From Acidobacteriota bacterium (GTDB taxonomy: Bacteria; Acidobacteriota; Thermoanaerobaculia; Multivoradales; J023), in contig JAJCXO010000128.1 of NCBI GenBank assembly GCA_029263395.1, forward strand, positions 1 to 64,000: a stretch of 64,000 nt of DNA, written 5' to 3'. The position numbers and the translations under genes were made by a program. Below, piece by piece: positions 26,467-37,100 of the stretch. The notes under the pieces were generated by a model. The model was not told where the DNA came from. It searched no databases and worked only from the letters and a program-made list of their open reading frames with translations. Each line of letters begins with the position of its first letter. The first letter of the stretch is position 1.

Positions 26467-29400
26467 TTAGTGGTGACGGACAACACCCAGACTACGAAGG
26501 GTCAGCGCGCCACCGATCGAGCTATCGATACCCTCACCACGGACTGCGAAGTCCGGTCGGCCGTCACCATCGAGATCTCCGGTGGTGAGGAAGACTGGCC
26601 TTGATCCGACCCTGATCTTCTGAACTTCTTCAAACGTTCCGTCACCCAACCCTCGTAGCACCACCACTTGATCGGTCGGATAGTCGATGGCCAGCAGGTC
26701 TTCGATACCATCCTCGTCGAGGTGAACCACGGCCACCCCGCGAAAATCGGTGCCGTCAACCGGTAGCTCGATCGGTAGGTCATAGGTATCGTTGGTGTTG
26801 GCCAACGATAATCCAAGGCCACCAGTGCCGGCGGCGGCGATCAGATCGACCCTGCCGTCACGATTGAAATCCGCCGCCCCAACTGCCGCTGTCGCTCCGA
26901 AGGTCGGGACTGAGAACCGTAAGAAGTCACCGCTTGGTAGAGACCTCACCACGGTCATATTGCTGTTGTCCGGGTTGGCTGTCAGCAAATCGGACCGTCC
27001 ATCAGCGTTGAGATCAACGGCGATCATCGCCGCCACCTCGGACCCGCCGGCAGCCGCCAGATTGATCACCGTCCGCGGTTGGAATGTCATGTCGCCGTTG
27101 CCCAACAGCAGTGAGAGCTCGGGAGTGCATCCCGCTTCCTCACCGCAGTTGTGGCCAGCAACCGCCAAGTCCAACAGGCCATCTCCGTCGAGCTCGGCAA
27201 CAACGATCGCATCGGATCTAAAACTCACCCCGGGCGCAGCCAGAGCAGCATCAAAGATGCCGCTCCCAAGGCCACGGAAGACCGTCGGAGCGAGGGCAGA
27301 CCGGGCGACCGCCACATCGACTACGCCGTCACCATCGAAATCGCCGGTTGCGACATCCACCGCCCCCTGGGCTGGCAACAACTGGACCAGGCCGAAACCT
27401 CCCTCCCCATCCGACAGCTGGTAGGCAACACTTTGCTGGCACGACCACACGAGCAGGTCATCGTGGCCATCTTGGTCGAGATCAGCCATTTTGGTCTTCT
27501 GACCAACACACGTATCCGGCACGGCAACGCTGTCCGCTCCCCAATAGAGACCGAGATCAGATTCGACTGCAACAGCCAGATCACTCACGCCGTCACCATC
27601 AAAGTCACCCGCTGCGGAACCCCTAATGCCTGCGAGATTACCTTCACCTTCCTTGAAGGCAAAGGCCGACTCGCCGCCGGTGAGTCCCTCACTCCCGCCG
27701 CCCCCTGAGGACGTGGAAAAAGTCGGCATGGGGAATTGCCGGCGAGCTCCGAGACCACCCAACGGCAGGCTACGGTAAATGATGGCTTGGTAGTTCTGGA
27801 CCACCGCCACGTCGGTCCGGCCGTCACCCTCGAAGTCACCCGCGACAAGATCAACATCTTGGAAGAACGTCGTGATGTCGATCGGCTGCGTCGAGAATCG
27901 CATCGCCCCTTCGAAGGTGCCATCACCCCGACTGGTGGCCAAGATCAGATCTCCCTGGTCAAGGGTTTTACCGAGGAGATCGTTGATGCCGTCTCCGTTG
28001 ACGTCTGCCATACCAGCACCAATCACCGTGCAACAGGCCACCACCGTTGGCCCCGTTTGAAGGGTGCCGTCAACGTCGGCCATGAGCGTGAAGAGCGCGT
28101 TCGAGAAACCACGACCGTCAGCAACCACAACATCAGGCCGGCCATCACCATTGAGATCACCAGCCGATGGCGGTCCAGGCGAGAAACCTAGGGGGCGCCG
28201 TTGTTCGCTGCCAAAATTGCCTCCACCCGTGCCGTACAGTACGGAGAGATCTAGTGAATCAGCGTTGGATACCACCAGATCCAAGTTTCCGTCCAAGTCG
28301 AAGTCCGCCACGGCGACGCCGCTGGGATTAACACCAACCGCAAACCGGCTCTCGCCAAGGAGTGACCCGTCACCTGCACCAAGCCGCACCGAGATGTTGT
28401 TGCCCGCCGCGTTGGCGGTCACCACGTCGAGCTCTCCATTACCGTCCAGGTCTGCAAGCTGGACATCGGCTGGACTGCTTCCCATCCCGTAACTCAATGC
28501 GCTGCCTAGTTGAGAGGCCTCGGTGGTTCTCAACACCGCAACCCGGTTACTGTCGAGGGTTGACACAACATCGTCGAGTCCATCGCCGTCCAGGTCACCT
28601 GCTGCGACCGCAACGACGGTTCCACCAGCCGGAAATCTCAAGCCGGGATAGTGGGCACGACCGACGGACCGTACGATCAGGTTACCGATGTCCAAGCTGC
28701 CGCCAGCCACCGGTGTAAGACTTGGCGAAAGACCGCGCAGTCGGTCACCGGTTAGATCACGGAACCGCGCCCGGCAACGGAAAGCACCCAGGTTGCTCGG
28801 CACGTCGAGCACCGAGAAACTGCCATCAGCAGCGCTGAGGGCCGTTTGCTCGAAACACACCACGGTTGCATCAGCAACCGGCAGCCCACCATCGTCGACC
28901 ACCGTGCCCACCACCGTCAACCCGGCGGCCGATTGCAGTGTGCCAAACGACAGCTGAGCCACAGAATCCAGAGCCAGGGGCGCAACGGGTGTTGCGATTC
29001 CGGTTGTGAGGTCCAGGGTTGATAGCTGATCGCGGGTGCTGACGTAGGCGTCACCAGTCACCGGGTGAATGGCCAAGGCCCGGAAACCCTGCGCCAGCCC
29101 AATCGTCTGCTGTGGTGCTCCCGTCTCCGGATCGAGGACCTGCAGCAGCGCTTCATTGTTGCCGACCTGGTAGAGCGTGCCATCGGCAGCAAAGGCCAAC
29201 GACGAGCCATCTTCGAGCCCGGTGGAGCCCAAGGCGGTGAGTCGACCGCCGCCTTCGAGCCGGTAGAGACGAAGGTCACTGTCGGTCGTGCCGTAGGCTT
29301 GACCCGTGATCGGGTGGATCGCAAGGCTTTCCAAGCGCACTCGCTCTAGATCGTCAGTCCAGGGAATTCCCATGTCGCCGACCACATTGCCGCGATCCAC

Positions 29401-32400
29401 ATCGATCACCTGCAATCGACCCGTTCTGGTCACCACTGCAGTGAAACCATCGACGCGCACCGCAACCGCAATCGGGGTTTCGTCCGGATCGGACGACATG
29501 TACACGATCTGCTGATCGCCGGTAGCTGGATCGACGATCCTAAGCTCCTCACCGCCGGCAATGAGCACAACCTCTCGCGCCACGATATCGCCGCTATCAG
29601 CAGTTCCACCAGGAACCGGCGCCACTGCCACCGAGCGACCAAAGAAGGAGCGCCCGCCAAACGTTGCGGTGGCGTGGCAAATCAAATCCCCTTGGTCGAC
29701 CGGTAAGCCTGTCACCAAGAAGCTGCCATCGCCGGCGGTGCTAGTGGTTTGGTCGGCACAGGTGACGTCGGCGTTGCCGAGCGGATCACCCGCCGCGTCA
29801 ACAACTCGACCGGTAATCGCGGTGCCGTCACTGGCCACCACCTCGAGAGACACAGCGGCGGACACGGTGACCTGGCCATCGCTGTCCTCCGCCTCAGCCG
29901 TCAGGCTGAGGGTCGTTCCAGCAGCAGCCGGCACAGTGAGCTCAAAGCCGTAGGGCGGCGTCGTATCAGTGGCCGCCGGAACACCGTCGACCGCAAACCG
30001 CACCTCGACCACTCCAACATCATCATCCGCAACGGCTGTCACCACAACCGTCTCGCCGACCACTCCCACCGAGCCATCAGCCGGCGCGGTCAGTGCAACC
30101 GTGGGTGGCGCGCTGGCTAGCACGTCGACGACAACCGGATCGCTCACCGTCACCTGCCCTGCGGTATCGGTGGCGCGGGCACTCAGCGTGACTTCAGTGA
30201 CTCCCCCCGGGACCGTCAGGTCATAACGGTACGGTGCCTCGGTAAACGAGGCCACTACCGTTCCGTCCAGCAGCAACTCGACGGTCGCGACGCCGACGTC
30301 ATCTGCTGCTTGGGCCTCGAGGACCACAACCGAACCAGGCGTGACTTGTAGCCCCGGCAGTGGAGATACCAGCACAACCGTCGGTGGGTCACTTGCTACC
30401 ACCGGTACCGTTCGGCTGGCGTTGGTCACCTGCAAGGACCGGTCGCGAGCCGTCACTTCGATCAGCAACTCGGTCGCGTCGATCGGTACGTCCACGGTCA
30501 CCTGATACGGCGGGTTCGGCGCGCTGAACACCTGCACGCCGTCGACGCGGATGATCACAGCTGACAGCGGCTCGTTGTCGGTGGCGTCGACGACGATCGT
30601 CAGCGGCAATTCGGCCACAGCCGTGGCACCTTCTGCCGGTTGCAAGATCGTCACTACCGGCAGCGGATCTGGGATCACCATCACCGTCAGTTGATCGCTT
30701 ACGGTCGCTCCAAGGTCGTCGGTCGCCACCGCTTCGATCACCACCGTCGGTTCACTTTCGGTAGCAAACGTTGAACCGCGGTAAGGCGCTGTCGTGTCTG
30801 TTGAGCGCAAGACGCCGTTGACTGAGAAGGCGACGTCGACAACGCTGCCGTCGGGATCACTGGCGTCGGCCAAGATCTCGATCAAATCCCCACTGAAGAA
30901 TGTCGAGCCCTCTGTCGGCGCGGTCAACGTCAAGGTGGGCGGTTGATTGAGCAGGACGTCAATCGTCACCAAGTCTTCTGCCGTCCGACCACCGGTATCG
31001 CGGGCGACAACACGCAGATCCAAACTTGTCGGCCCCGTCGGCAACCCAAGTTCGACCGCATAAGGCGCTGTGGTATCAACGCCGATCAGCTCCTCCTCGC
31101 CGGTTGCGGTATCGGTCACGAAGAAGCTGACCGAGGAGACCGCGACGTCGTCATTGGCGTCGGCCGCCAAGATGACTGACCTGCCGCCGACAAACACAGC
31201 CCCGGTCAGCGGTTCGGTCACGGTCACAGCAGGTGGGACACCCCCGGCATCGATCGGCCGTGGAACGTACTGGGCAATGCGCAGACGCGACGGTCCGTTG
31301 GCTTGGAAAGGGTCTTGCTGAGCGCCTTCCGCCAAAAATATCAGCCCGGCTCCAACCGCAATACCGTGGCCGTTGCCACGCTGTGCGTTGTAAGTCCAAT
31401 AGGCGGCCGGGACTGGCTGTCCGGCGGCAGACAAATCCAGAATCGGCACCGTCCCGAGGAAAAACGTATCAGCAACGTAAGCCAGCCGTTCGTCGAGCGC
31501 CAGGTCGTAGGCCAAACCACCAGCCAGTCGCGGCACTGTCGAACCTACTGTTGGCGTCGATGGATCGCTGATATCCACATCAACGAGGCCAAGGCTGCCG
31601 CTGGACAAGACGCCGCCGAGCATCAACCGCTCGTGGACGAAGCCAAGGGCGTAGGGTGTTCCGGTTGTGGGCTGCAGGCTACCCACCAGCTGAGGCGTTG
31701 CCCCATTCGTCACGTCGAGGAGAGCAAGTGTCACCTCACTGCCTGCTAGGGTGGCGACCGCCACCAAACCATCGCTGGCCCGGCGAGCGACCGCCCGAGC
31801 AGAACCACCACTCGGTGGCAGATATTGCGCCAGCAACTGAGGTGCTGCGGGATCCAGCACATCCACCACCGCCAGACCCGTCGTGCCGGAGGCGACAAAT
31901 GCGAGTCCACCGCCGGCTGCCACATCGAGGGCCCGACCACCGGTCGCAACCGTGGCGGTCACGATTGGTGCCGAGGGAACTGCTACATCGACAATCACCA
32001 AGCCGCCACTGTCATCAGCGACATACGCCACCCCCTCAGAAACCACCACCTCGATGGCGGTACCCGCGGTATCAGCCGTACCAACCAACACCGGAACGGA
32101 TGGATCGGAAACGTCGATCACCAACAAGCCTGCACTGCCACCGGCAACAAAAGCCAGGCCGCTGGCAAGGTCGACCGCAACGTCATTGGCGAAACCTGGC
32201 AGGTCGAGCGAACTCACACTACGGGGTAAGGTACGGACCTCGATCTCCACCGTGGCCGAAAAACTGCCGTTGGAAACCGTCAAATCGCATTCGCCGTTGT
32301 TGCCCGCCAAAACTTCGCCGTCATTGCTGGTGAAGCTGCAGACCAAGAGGTCACTAGACCCGTAGGTTGTACCGCGCAGCGTCGACGTCAGATCGACCAC

Positions 32401-33456
32401 CTCGCCGTCGATCAGCGCTCCGCTGACAACCAATTGACGCGTCAGCTCGGCTGACGGATCGCCGACGTAGCGTGCCAACAAAATTTCGTTCGGAGCCACA
32501 GTCAAGCCGGTCAACGCTGCACCGAAGTCGAAGCTTGTCGGATCCGTAGGATCGGTGCCGATCTGAATCTCGAGGTTATCGCGCAGCAAGTCACCATCGG
32601 TGTCGGCCAACAGAGGATTGGTCTCGAATCCATCGACCCCAAGGACCACTTCTTCTCCGTCCAAAATACCGTCATCATCGGAATCTGGATCGTTCGGCCC
32701 GGTACCGAGATTGATCTCGTCGACGTTGGCAAGGCCGTCATCATCAAGATCCTGGAAGCCGTCCAGGGGATCGTTGGGATCGAGCCCCAGCGCAATTTCG
32801 ACCGCATCTGGAATACCGTCGCCATCACTGTCTTCACCAGCGGCAAAAGCCACCCGCACCAAAACCACGCCGAGAGCTCCTTCGTTGAATGCGGAAACCA
32901 GCACGGTGCCACTGCTGACACCCGTCACCAAGCCGCGACTATCCACCGTGGCGATTGCCGGATTACTGATCGCATACGAGGTGCCCAGACTGGCCTCCGT
33001 CACGTCCACGGTAGTCGTGTCCGGATAGTCGGCAGTGGCCAACAGTTGCAGGCTCTCCCCCGGCGCTGCAATTTCGGCCACCGGGGCGGTCAACGTCAAG
33101 CGTGTCGGTACCAGGGGTGGCGAGTCGAGCACGATGTCGGGAACTTCTGATAAATCGTCTGGCATCGGTTCGAAAAAGGGCGACGCGCCGGTAATCGTGA
33201 CGCCGTCACGGATGCAGGTTGCACGCACCCGGACCAATCCCACATCCGCTGGAATCTGGCTAATCCAAAAGCTACCGTCTTCCCGCACCTGAGCACCGCG
33301 GTTGAGTGCCGTCACCACACAGGAATCGTCGAGTTGGGCGGCGGCCGGTAACACGCTGAGCAACATCCACAAGGTCAAAAACACCCAGCGGATCAGGATT
33401 CCGTCGTGTGGATTTGGTGGCAAGGGCTGAAGTTTTGTCGTCGCTTGCGCAGTCAT
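26467..33456 (-). CDS. Giant exported protein with LVIVD, Ig-like and FG-GAP repeats (2329 aa)
   Basis: ATG at 33456 follows GAGGGG; a longer frame upstream lacks a ribosome site. The signal peptide ends near VLPAAAQ (~41). Order of domains, approximate: carboxypeptidase-regulatory-like 50-90; Big2 Ig-like 95-205; TSP3 calcium repeats (DSDGDGIPDAVE, DSDDDGILDGEE) 210-310; LVIVD propeller repeats (GLAFVAGGSAGLLVIDVSDP) 410-730; six tandem Ig-like domains (PPAVTVTEPLTGAVFVGG, PPTLTLTAPTEGSTFF) 730-1200; carboxypeptidase-regulatory-like 1200-1285; NHL-like 1300-1500; another regulatory-like domain 1505-1590; FG-GAP repeats (DLDGDGLDDVV, DFDGDGVSDLAV) 1600-2325. Probably a cell-surface or released calcium-binding adhesion protein. 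No sorting tail is recognised. It is the last of three leftward genes. Confidence 0.9.
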   Translation of the reverse strand: MTAQATTKLQPLPPNPHDGILIRWVFLTLWMLLSVLPAAAQLDDSCVVTALNRGAQVREDGSFWISQIPADVGLVRVRATCIRDGVTITGASPFFEPMPDDLSEVPDIVLDSPPLVPTRLTLTAPVAEIAAPGESLQLLATADYPDTTTVDVTEASLGTSYAISNPAIATVDSRGLVTGVSSGTVLVSAFNEGALGVVLVRVAFAAGEDSDGDGIPDAVEIALGLDPNDPLDGFQDLDDDGLANVDEINLGTGPNDPDSDDDGILDGEEVVLGVDGFETNPLLADTDGDLLRDNLEIQIGTDPTDPTSFDFGAALTGLTVAPNEILLARYVGDPSAELTRQLVVSGALIDGEVVDLTSTLRGTTYGSSDLLVCSFTSNDGEVLAGNNGECDLTVSNGSFSATVEIEVRTLPRSVSSLDLPGFANDVAVDLASGLAFVAGGSAGLLVIDVSDPSVPVLVGTADTAGTAIEVVVSEGVAYVADDSGGLVIVDVAVPSAPIVTATVATGGRALDVAAGGGLAFVASGTTGLAVVDVLDPAAPQLLAQYLPPSGGSARAVARRASDGLVAVATLAGSEVTLALLDVTNGATPQLVGSLQPTTGTPYALGFVHERLMLGGVLSSGSLGLVDVDISDPSTPTVGSTVPRLAGGLAYDLALDERLAYVADTFFLGTVPILDLSAAGQPVPAAYWTYNAQRGNGHGIAVGAGLIFLAEGAQQDPFQANGPSRLRIAQYVPRPIDAGGVPPAVTVTEPLTGAVFVGGRSVILAADANDDVAVSSVSFFVTDTATGEEELIGVDTTAPYAVELGLPTGPTSLDLRVVARDTGGRTAEDLVTIDVLLNQPPTLTLTAPTEGSTFFSGDLIEILADASDPDGSVVDVAFSVNGVLRSTDTTAPYRGSTFATESEPTVVIEAVATDDLGATVSDQLTVMVIPDPLPVVTILQPAEGATAVAELPLTIVVDATDNEPLSAVIIRVDGVQVFSAPNPPYQVTVDVPIDATELLIEVTARDRSLQVTNASRTVPVVASDPPTVVLVSPLPGLQVTPGSVVVLEAQAADDVGVATVELLLDGTVVASFTEAPYRYDLTVPGGVTEVTLSARATDTAGQVTVSDPVVVDVLASAPPTVALTAPADGSVGVVGETVVVTAVADDDVGVVEVRFAVDGVPAATDTTPPYGFELTVPAAAGTTLSLTAEAEDSDGQVTVSAAVSLEVVASDGTAITGRVVDAAGDPLGNADVTCADQTTSTAGDGSFLVTGLPVDQGDLICHATATFGGRSFFGRSVAVAPVPGGTADSGDIVAREVVLIAGGEELRIVDPATGDQQIVYMSSDPDETPIAVAVRVDGFTAVVTRTGRLQVIDVDRGNVVGDMGIPWTDDLERVRLESLAIHPITGQAYGTTDSDLRLYRLEGGGRLTALGSTGLEDGSSLAFAADGTLYQVGNNEALLQVLDPETGAPQQTIGLAQGFRALAIHPVTGDAYVSTRDQLSTLDLTTGIATPVAPLALDSVAQLSFGTLQSAAGLTVVGTVVDDGGLPVADATVVCFEQTALSAADGSFSVLDVPSNLGAFRCRARFRDLTGDRLRGLSPSLTPVAGGSLDIGNLIVRSVGRAHYPGLRFPAGGTVVAVAAGDLDGDGLDDVVSTLDSNRVAVLRTTEASQLGSALSYGMGSSPADVQLADLDGNGELDVVTANAAGNNISVRLGAGDGSLLGESRFAVGVNPSGVAVADFDLDGNLDLVVSNADSLDLSVLYGTGGGNFGSEQRRPLGFSPGPPSAGDLNGDGRPDVVVADGRGFSNALFTLMADVDGTLQTGPTVVACCTVIGAGMADVNGDGINDLLGKTLDQGDLILATSRGDGTFEGAMRFSTQPIDITTFFQDVDLVAGDFEGDGRTDVAVVQNYQAIIYRSLPLGGLGARRQFPMPTFSTSSGGGGSEGLTGGESAFAFKEGEGNLAGIRGSAAGDFDGDGVSDLAVAVESDLGLYWGADSVAVPDTCVGQKTKMADLDQDGHDDLLVWSCQQSVAYQLSDGEGGFGLVQLLPAQGAVDVATGDFDGDGVVDVAVARSALAPTVFRGLGSGIFDAALAAPGVSFRSDAIVVAELDGDGLLDLAVAGHNCGEEAGCTPELSLLLGNGDMTFQPRTVINLAAAGGSEVAAMIAVDLNADGRSDLLTANPDNSNMTVVRSLPSGDFLRFSVPTFGATAAVGAADFNRDGRVDLIAAAGTGGLGLSLANTNDTYDLPIELPVDGTDFRGVAVVHLDEDGIEDLLAIDYPTDQVVVLRGLGDGTFEEVQKIRVGSRPVFLTTGDLDGDGRPDFAVRGEGIDSSIGGALTLRSLGVVRHH

Positions 33457-33504
33457 GGTGGCCCCTCGGTGATCATTGCTCGGCATGATGATTCCAATCG
33501 ACAT

Positions 33505-34170
33505 TCAGTTGATGGTGCGGAACTTCTCTTCCACACCAAGTCCGTCAAGGAAAGTGAAATACAGGATTTGGAACATGGAGTCCTGGCTCAGCGCATTGGT
33601 CAACCCAAGGCCTGGTTCGCTTTCGAGCATGGGATAAACCGCTACGAATCCTTGCGCCTCACCCCGTTCGTGTTCGACAACAAACAACAAATACCCGCCA
33701 TAACGCAGCGTGATATGCAGCCTGGTCTTGGTAACCGATGCCATCAGCGACCGTTGCTTCTCGAAGACTGGCTCTAATCGACCTCGCGCCGCGGATTGTT
33801 CGTTGCCTGCCCAGAACGTCAGGGCATCGTCTAGGTCCCCAACTCGCAAAGCGTCTACATAGGCTGCAAGCTGGCGTTCAGTAGCTAGCGTTCCGAGCTC
33901 TTCGGTCGCAGCGCCTGTTGTCTCACTGACTGCCGCCAGCTCCCGCCCACCTTGGATATGGTCTGCCTCGAACACCATCTGAATCGGGTGCCCTTGAGAA
34001 CTGTCGCCGTGCGGGTAGAAGTCGACCTCGATGCGGCGTGGTTCAGCGCGGACAGCTGCGGACGAGAACAGTACGGCTACCACGAACACGCCGTAGATCA
34101 ACTGCTGACGGCTCACCAGCCACCTCATTCCGTACCGCCAATTCGAGGGCGTCGAGGCTGCCTTAACCAT
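33505..34170 (-). CDS. Exported protein of unknown function between two giant genes
   Basis: A 221-aa protein. ATG at 34170 has GGAG seven bases upstream and overlaps the stop of the upstream giant gene by eight bases, a strong coupling signal; an internal Met at 34128 is possible. The signal peptide ends at SSAAVRAEP. The mature part has beta strands and short helices (EPRRIEVDFYPHGDSSQGHP, RLHITLRYGGYLLFVVEHER) and a helix with TERQLAAYVDALRVGDLDDA. I recognise no family. The position between two very large secreted proteins suggests a role in their export, anchoring or assembly; that is inference only. Confidence 0.7.
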   Translation of the reverse strand: MVKAASTPSNWRYGMRWLVSRQQLIYGVFVVAVLFSSAAVRAEPRRIEVDFYPHGDSSQGHPIQMVFEADHIQGGRELAAVSETTGAATEELGTLATERQLAAYVDALRVGDLDDALTFWAGNEQSAARGRLEPVFEKQRSLMASVTKTRLHITLRYGGYLLFVVEHERGEAQGFVAVYPMLESEPGLGLTNALSQDSMFQILYFTFLDGLGVEEKFRTIN

Positions 34171-37100
34171 TAGGGAACTCCCAGCGGCTGTTAGGAATCT
34201 CAAAAATCCGCTGGATGCTGAAGCCACCAGCAACCGTGACGTTGGCAATCACCTGGAGGGGCCCGATCGGTACGCTACCGTCGAAGCCCGTGCAGTCGAC
34301 CTTCAACGTCGGCTGGGCCTCGTTACGACCGTAAACAGAGACACTCAACAGCCCTGGAGGATTATCGTCTTCGTCATTTGGGTCCCCTCCACCACCAAGT
34401 TCCAGCAAACCGCCCAACTCGATGATGAATTTCGCCTTGAGCTGTCCTTCGAGTCCAAAAGGACACTTTGGCTTACCTTGGCAAGGGTTGCTGCTAGCAC
34501 TCAGCTGAATTCGAGGCTGCACTTGCACCGTAATGAAAACTCCGAACCTGGCGAGACTACCGATCGCAAAACCAGCGCCCGGCAGGACACACCGACTCAG
34601 CCCAAAGGAAGCCGAGCCGAAGCCAGTGCCTCTCCCCTTGAGCAACAATTCATCGGTAGCTTCACAACACGTCTCAACCGACTCGAGACGCCCGGTTGCT
34701 GAGAGATCACCGATTTTGGCCTTGCAGGGGGCAAAGTTCGAGATCCCACGATCGATCGCGTCCAAAGCCTTGTTGAGGTTGTCGAGCGCATCTTTCCGAA
34801 TGTCGATTCGGCTGTCGACACGCTCCTTGCGATCCGTACCTTTGCAGCCTTTGATCGGATCAACACACTTGTCATCGATGGTGCAGAACAATCCATCGTC
34901 ACAGGGTTGCGACAGACCGATGAATCGGCAATATCCTTCGTCACAGCGTCGGCATTCTGGGCACCCTCCACAGCCATCGGTCTTAGGCCGTGGTTTAGGC
35001 CTCGGTGGTGCGTGATGCCAGCCACCAGCACGCAACCCTAAGCCGTCGCCGGTGACCAGAACCGTACCGTCCTCACTGACGGCTCCCGGGCCAATCGAGA
35101 CAAATTCGCCGAGATCATGACGAAAGGAATAGACGTCGCCGACGGCGCCGGGAGGCAGTCCACTGACGTTGGGCAGGGTCAACTTCGCCGGCGGATCAAG
35201 CCGCACACTCGGTGGTTGCACGGTCAAGACCAACCGTGGTTGTTGACCGAAGTTTGGAGCCATTGGCACCTTGTCGGCATGGACCAGCGTGACTGAGATT
35301 ACCCCGGTCTGGCTGCCGTCAGCGAAGGTTGCCGAGCCTGGAGCCACCGTCAGCTCGAGACCTGGCACGTCCGGCAGGGTCAACGTTCCGCCGCTATCGG
35401 GACCCACCGTCAACCCCTCCGAGTTTCGCACCGGCAGGATGTAGATGGGCCGATCCATGCCATTAACTCGGCCCGACACCGTGACCATCTCAAACGCCAG
35501 TTTCGGCCAATCTCCAGGACGGGTGGCGGTCGAGCCATCCGCCACCAAATGCACATAACCGACCGGGGCCGGTGCAATCTCGAACTGCCCCTCTTGATCC
35601 GTGATCGCCGTCTCAGCGCTGCCATCAATGGTGATCGTGACGCCCGGTACCGGTTGATCAGCATTGTCGAGGACAAGGCCGCGGACTGCCGTCGCAAACT
35701 CCTGACCGGGTACCAGACCCGTCGCCAGAAAGTAGGCTGGTGAAGCGCTGCCGTCTAGCAGATCAGCACGCACCGAATTACCTTCCCTGAGCTCTACTGT
35801 ACCGAGCGTGAACCCAGCGCCGACGCGGCCGTCGGCTCCCGTCGTGAGAGTGACAGCCTGCGTGCCATTGACCAGACCGTTACCCTCTGAAACCTCGAAC
35901 CGAACCTCAGCGCCCGGTACTGGATTCTGGAACCCATCGGTCACCGCCACCCTGAGGGGCAAAGGCAACAGCTCACCAACGGCACCCGTCTGATAGTTAC
36001 CGGAGTCGATATACAGCTCCGTAGGGGCACCCACTTCAGCCTGCGCGCCGAAAACTGCTTCCCCGGCAAAACCTACCGCAGTCGCGACGACTCGATCATA
36101 GAGACCAGATCTTGATCCCAAGGTCCAGAATACCGAGGCCCGACCTTGATCATCCGTTGCAACCACACGGGCACGATCGGTACCGGTGGTAGAACCCGTG
36201 AGACTCCCGTTACTACCTACAATTTTGAAAATCACTCGACGACCAACTGCGGGTGCGCCGTCCGCCGCTCGCAGCTCGACGACGAGCGGAGATGCCAGGG
36301 GATCGCCAACCCTTGCAGCCTGGCCGTCACCCGAAACGGCACGCAACAGAGGCTGGCCGGCAAGATTTTCGCGTTCAACGGTCAAGGTGACGTTTGTCGC
36401 ATTGCCAGCCGAGTCGACTGATTCGACGGTAATGGTGTTGCTACCCACAACCAGCGGCACAACCGCTCGGAACGTGCCACTCGACACCTCGGCGGGACTG
36501 CCAGCAACCGTGATGGTCGGTGCCGCAACCGGCGCATTTCCGAGGTCCTGCACAACACCGGTCACCGCCACGGTGGCACTCTCAATCGTTTGCCCGTCTT
36601 GCGGGCTGAGGAACGTCACAACCGGTGCTTCGCTGTCGCGAAAGAGTCGCACTGTGGCGGTGGTTGAGACACCGATCTCGTTAGTGGCGACTGCCGTAAT
36701 GATGTTTGTTCCCTCATGCAGCTCGTACCCCGAGACAGTGAACGACTCACCCACCACGTCGGCCAAGATGCCGCCCACCAGCACCGAAGCCACGCCAGCA
36801 TCGACCGTACCGCTGACCGTCACAGTGTCGGCGGCGGTCAGCAGACCATCCGCCGGCTCTTGGATCGCTACCGCAACCGGTGCTGAACGGAAAACGGAGA
36901 CACTAAAACTCGTCAAGTTGCCGGCGAGATCCCAGGCCGTGACATCCAAGACGTTGAGTCCAGGCTCCAAAGCCACGGTTTGATCAAATCTCCCCTCGGC
37001 ATCGAGCGCCAGCAGCGTGCCGCCGGCCATAACCCTATCCAAGTATGGATCGACCGCCTGGCCCAAGATTCGGGCTGTTGGATCGGTTGTCAACAAATCT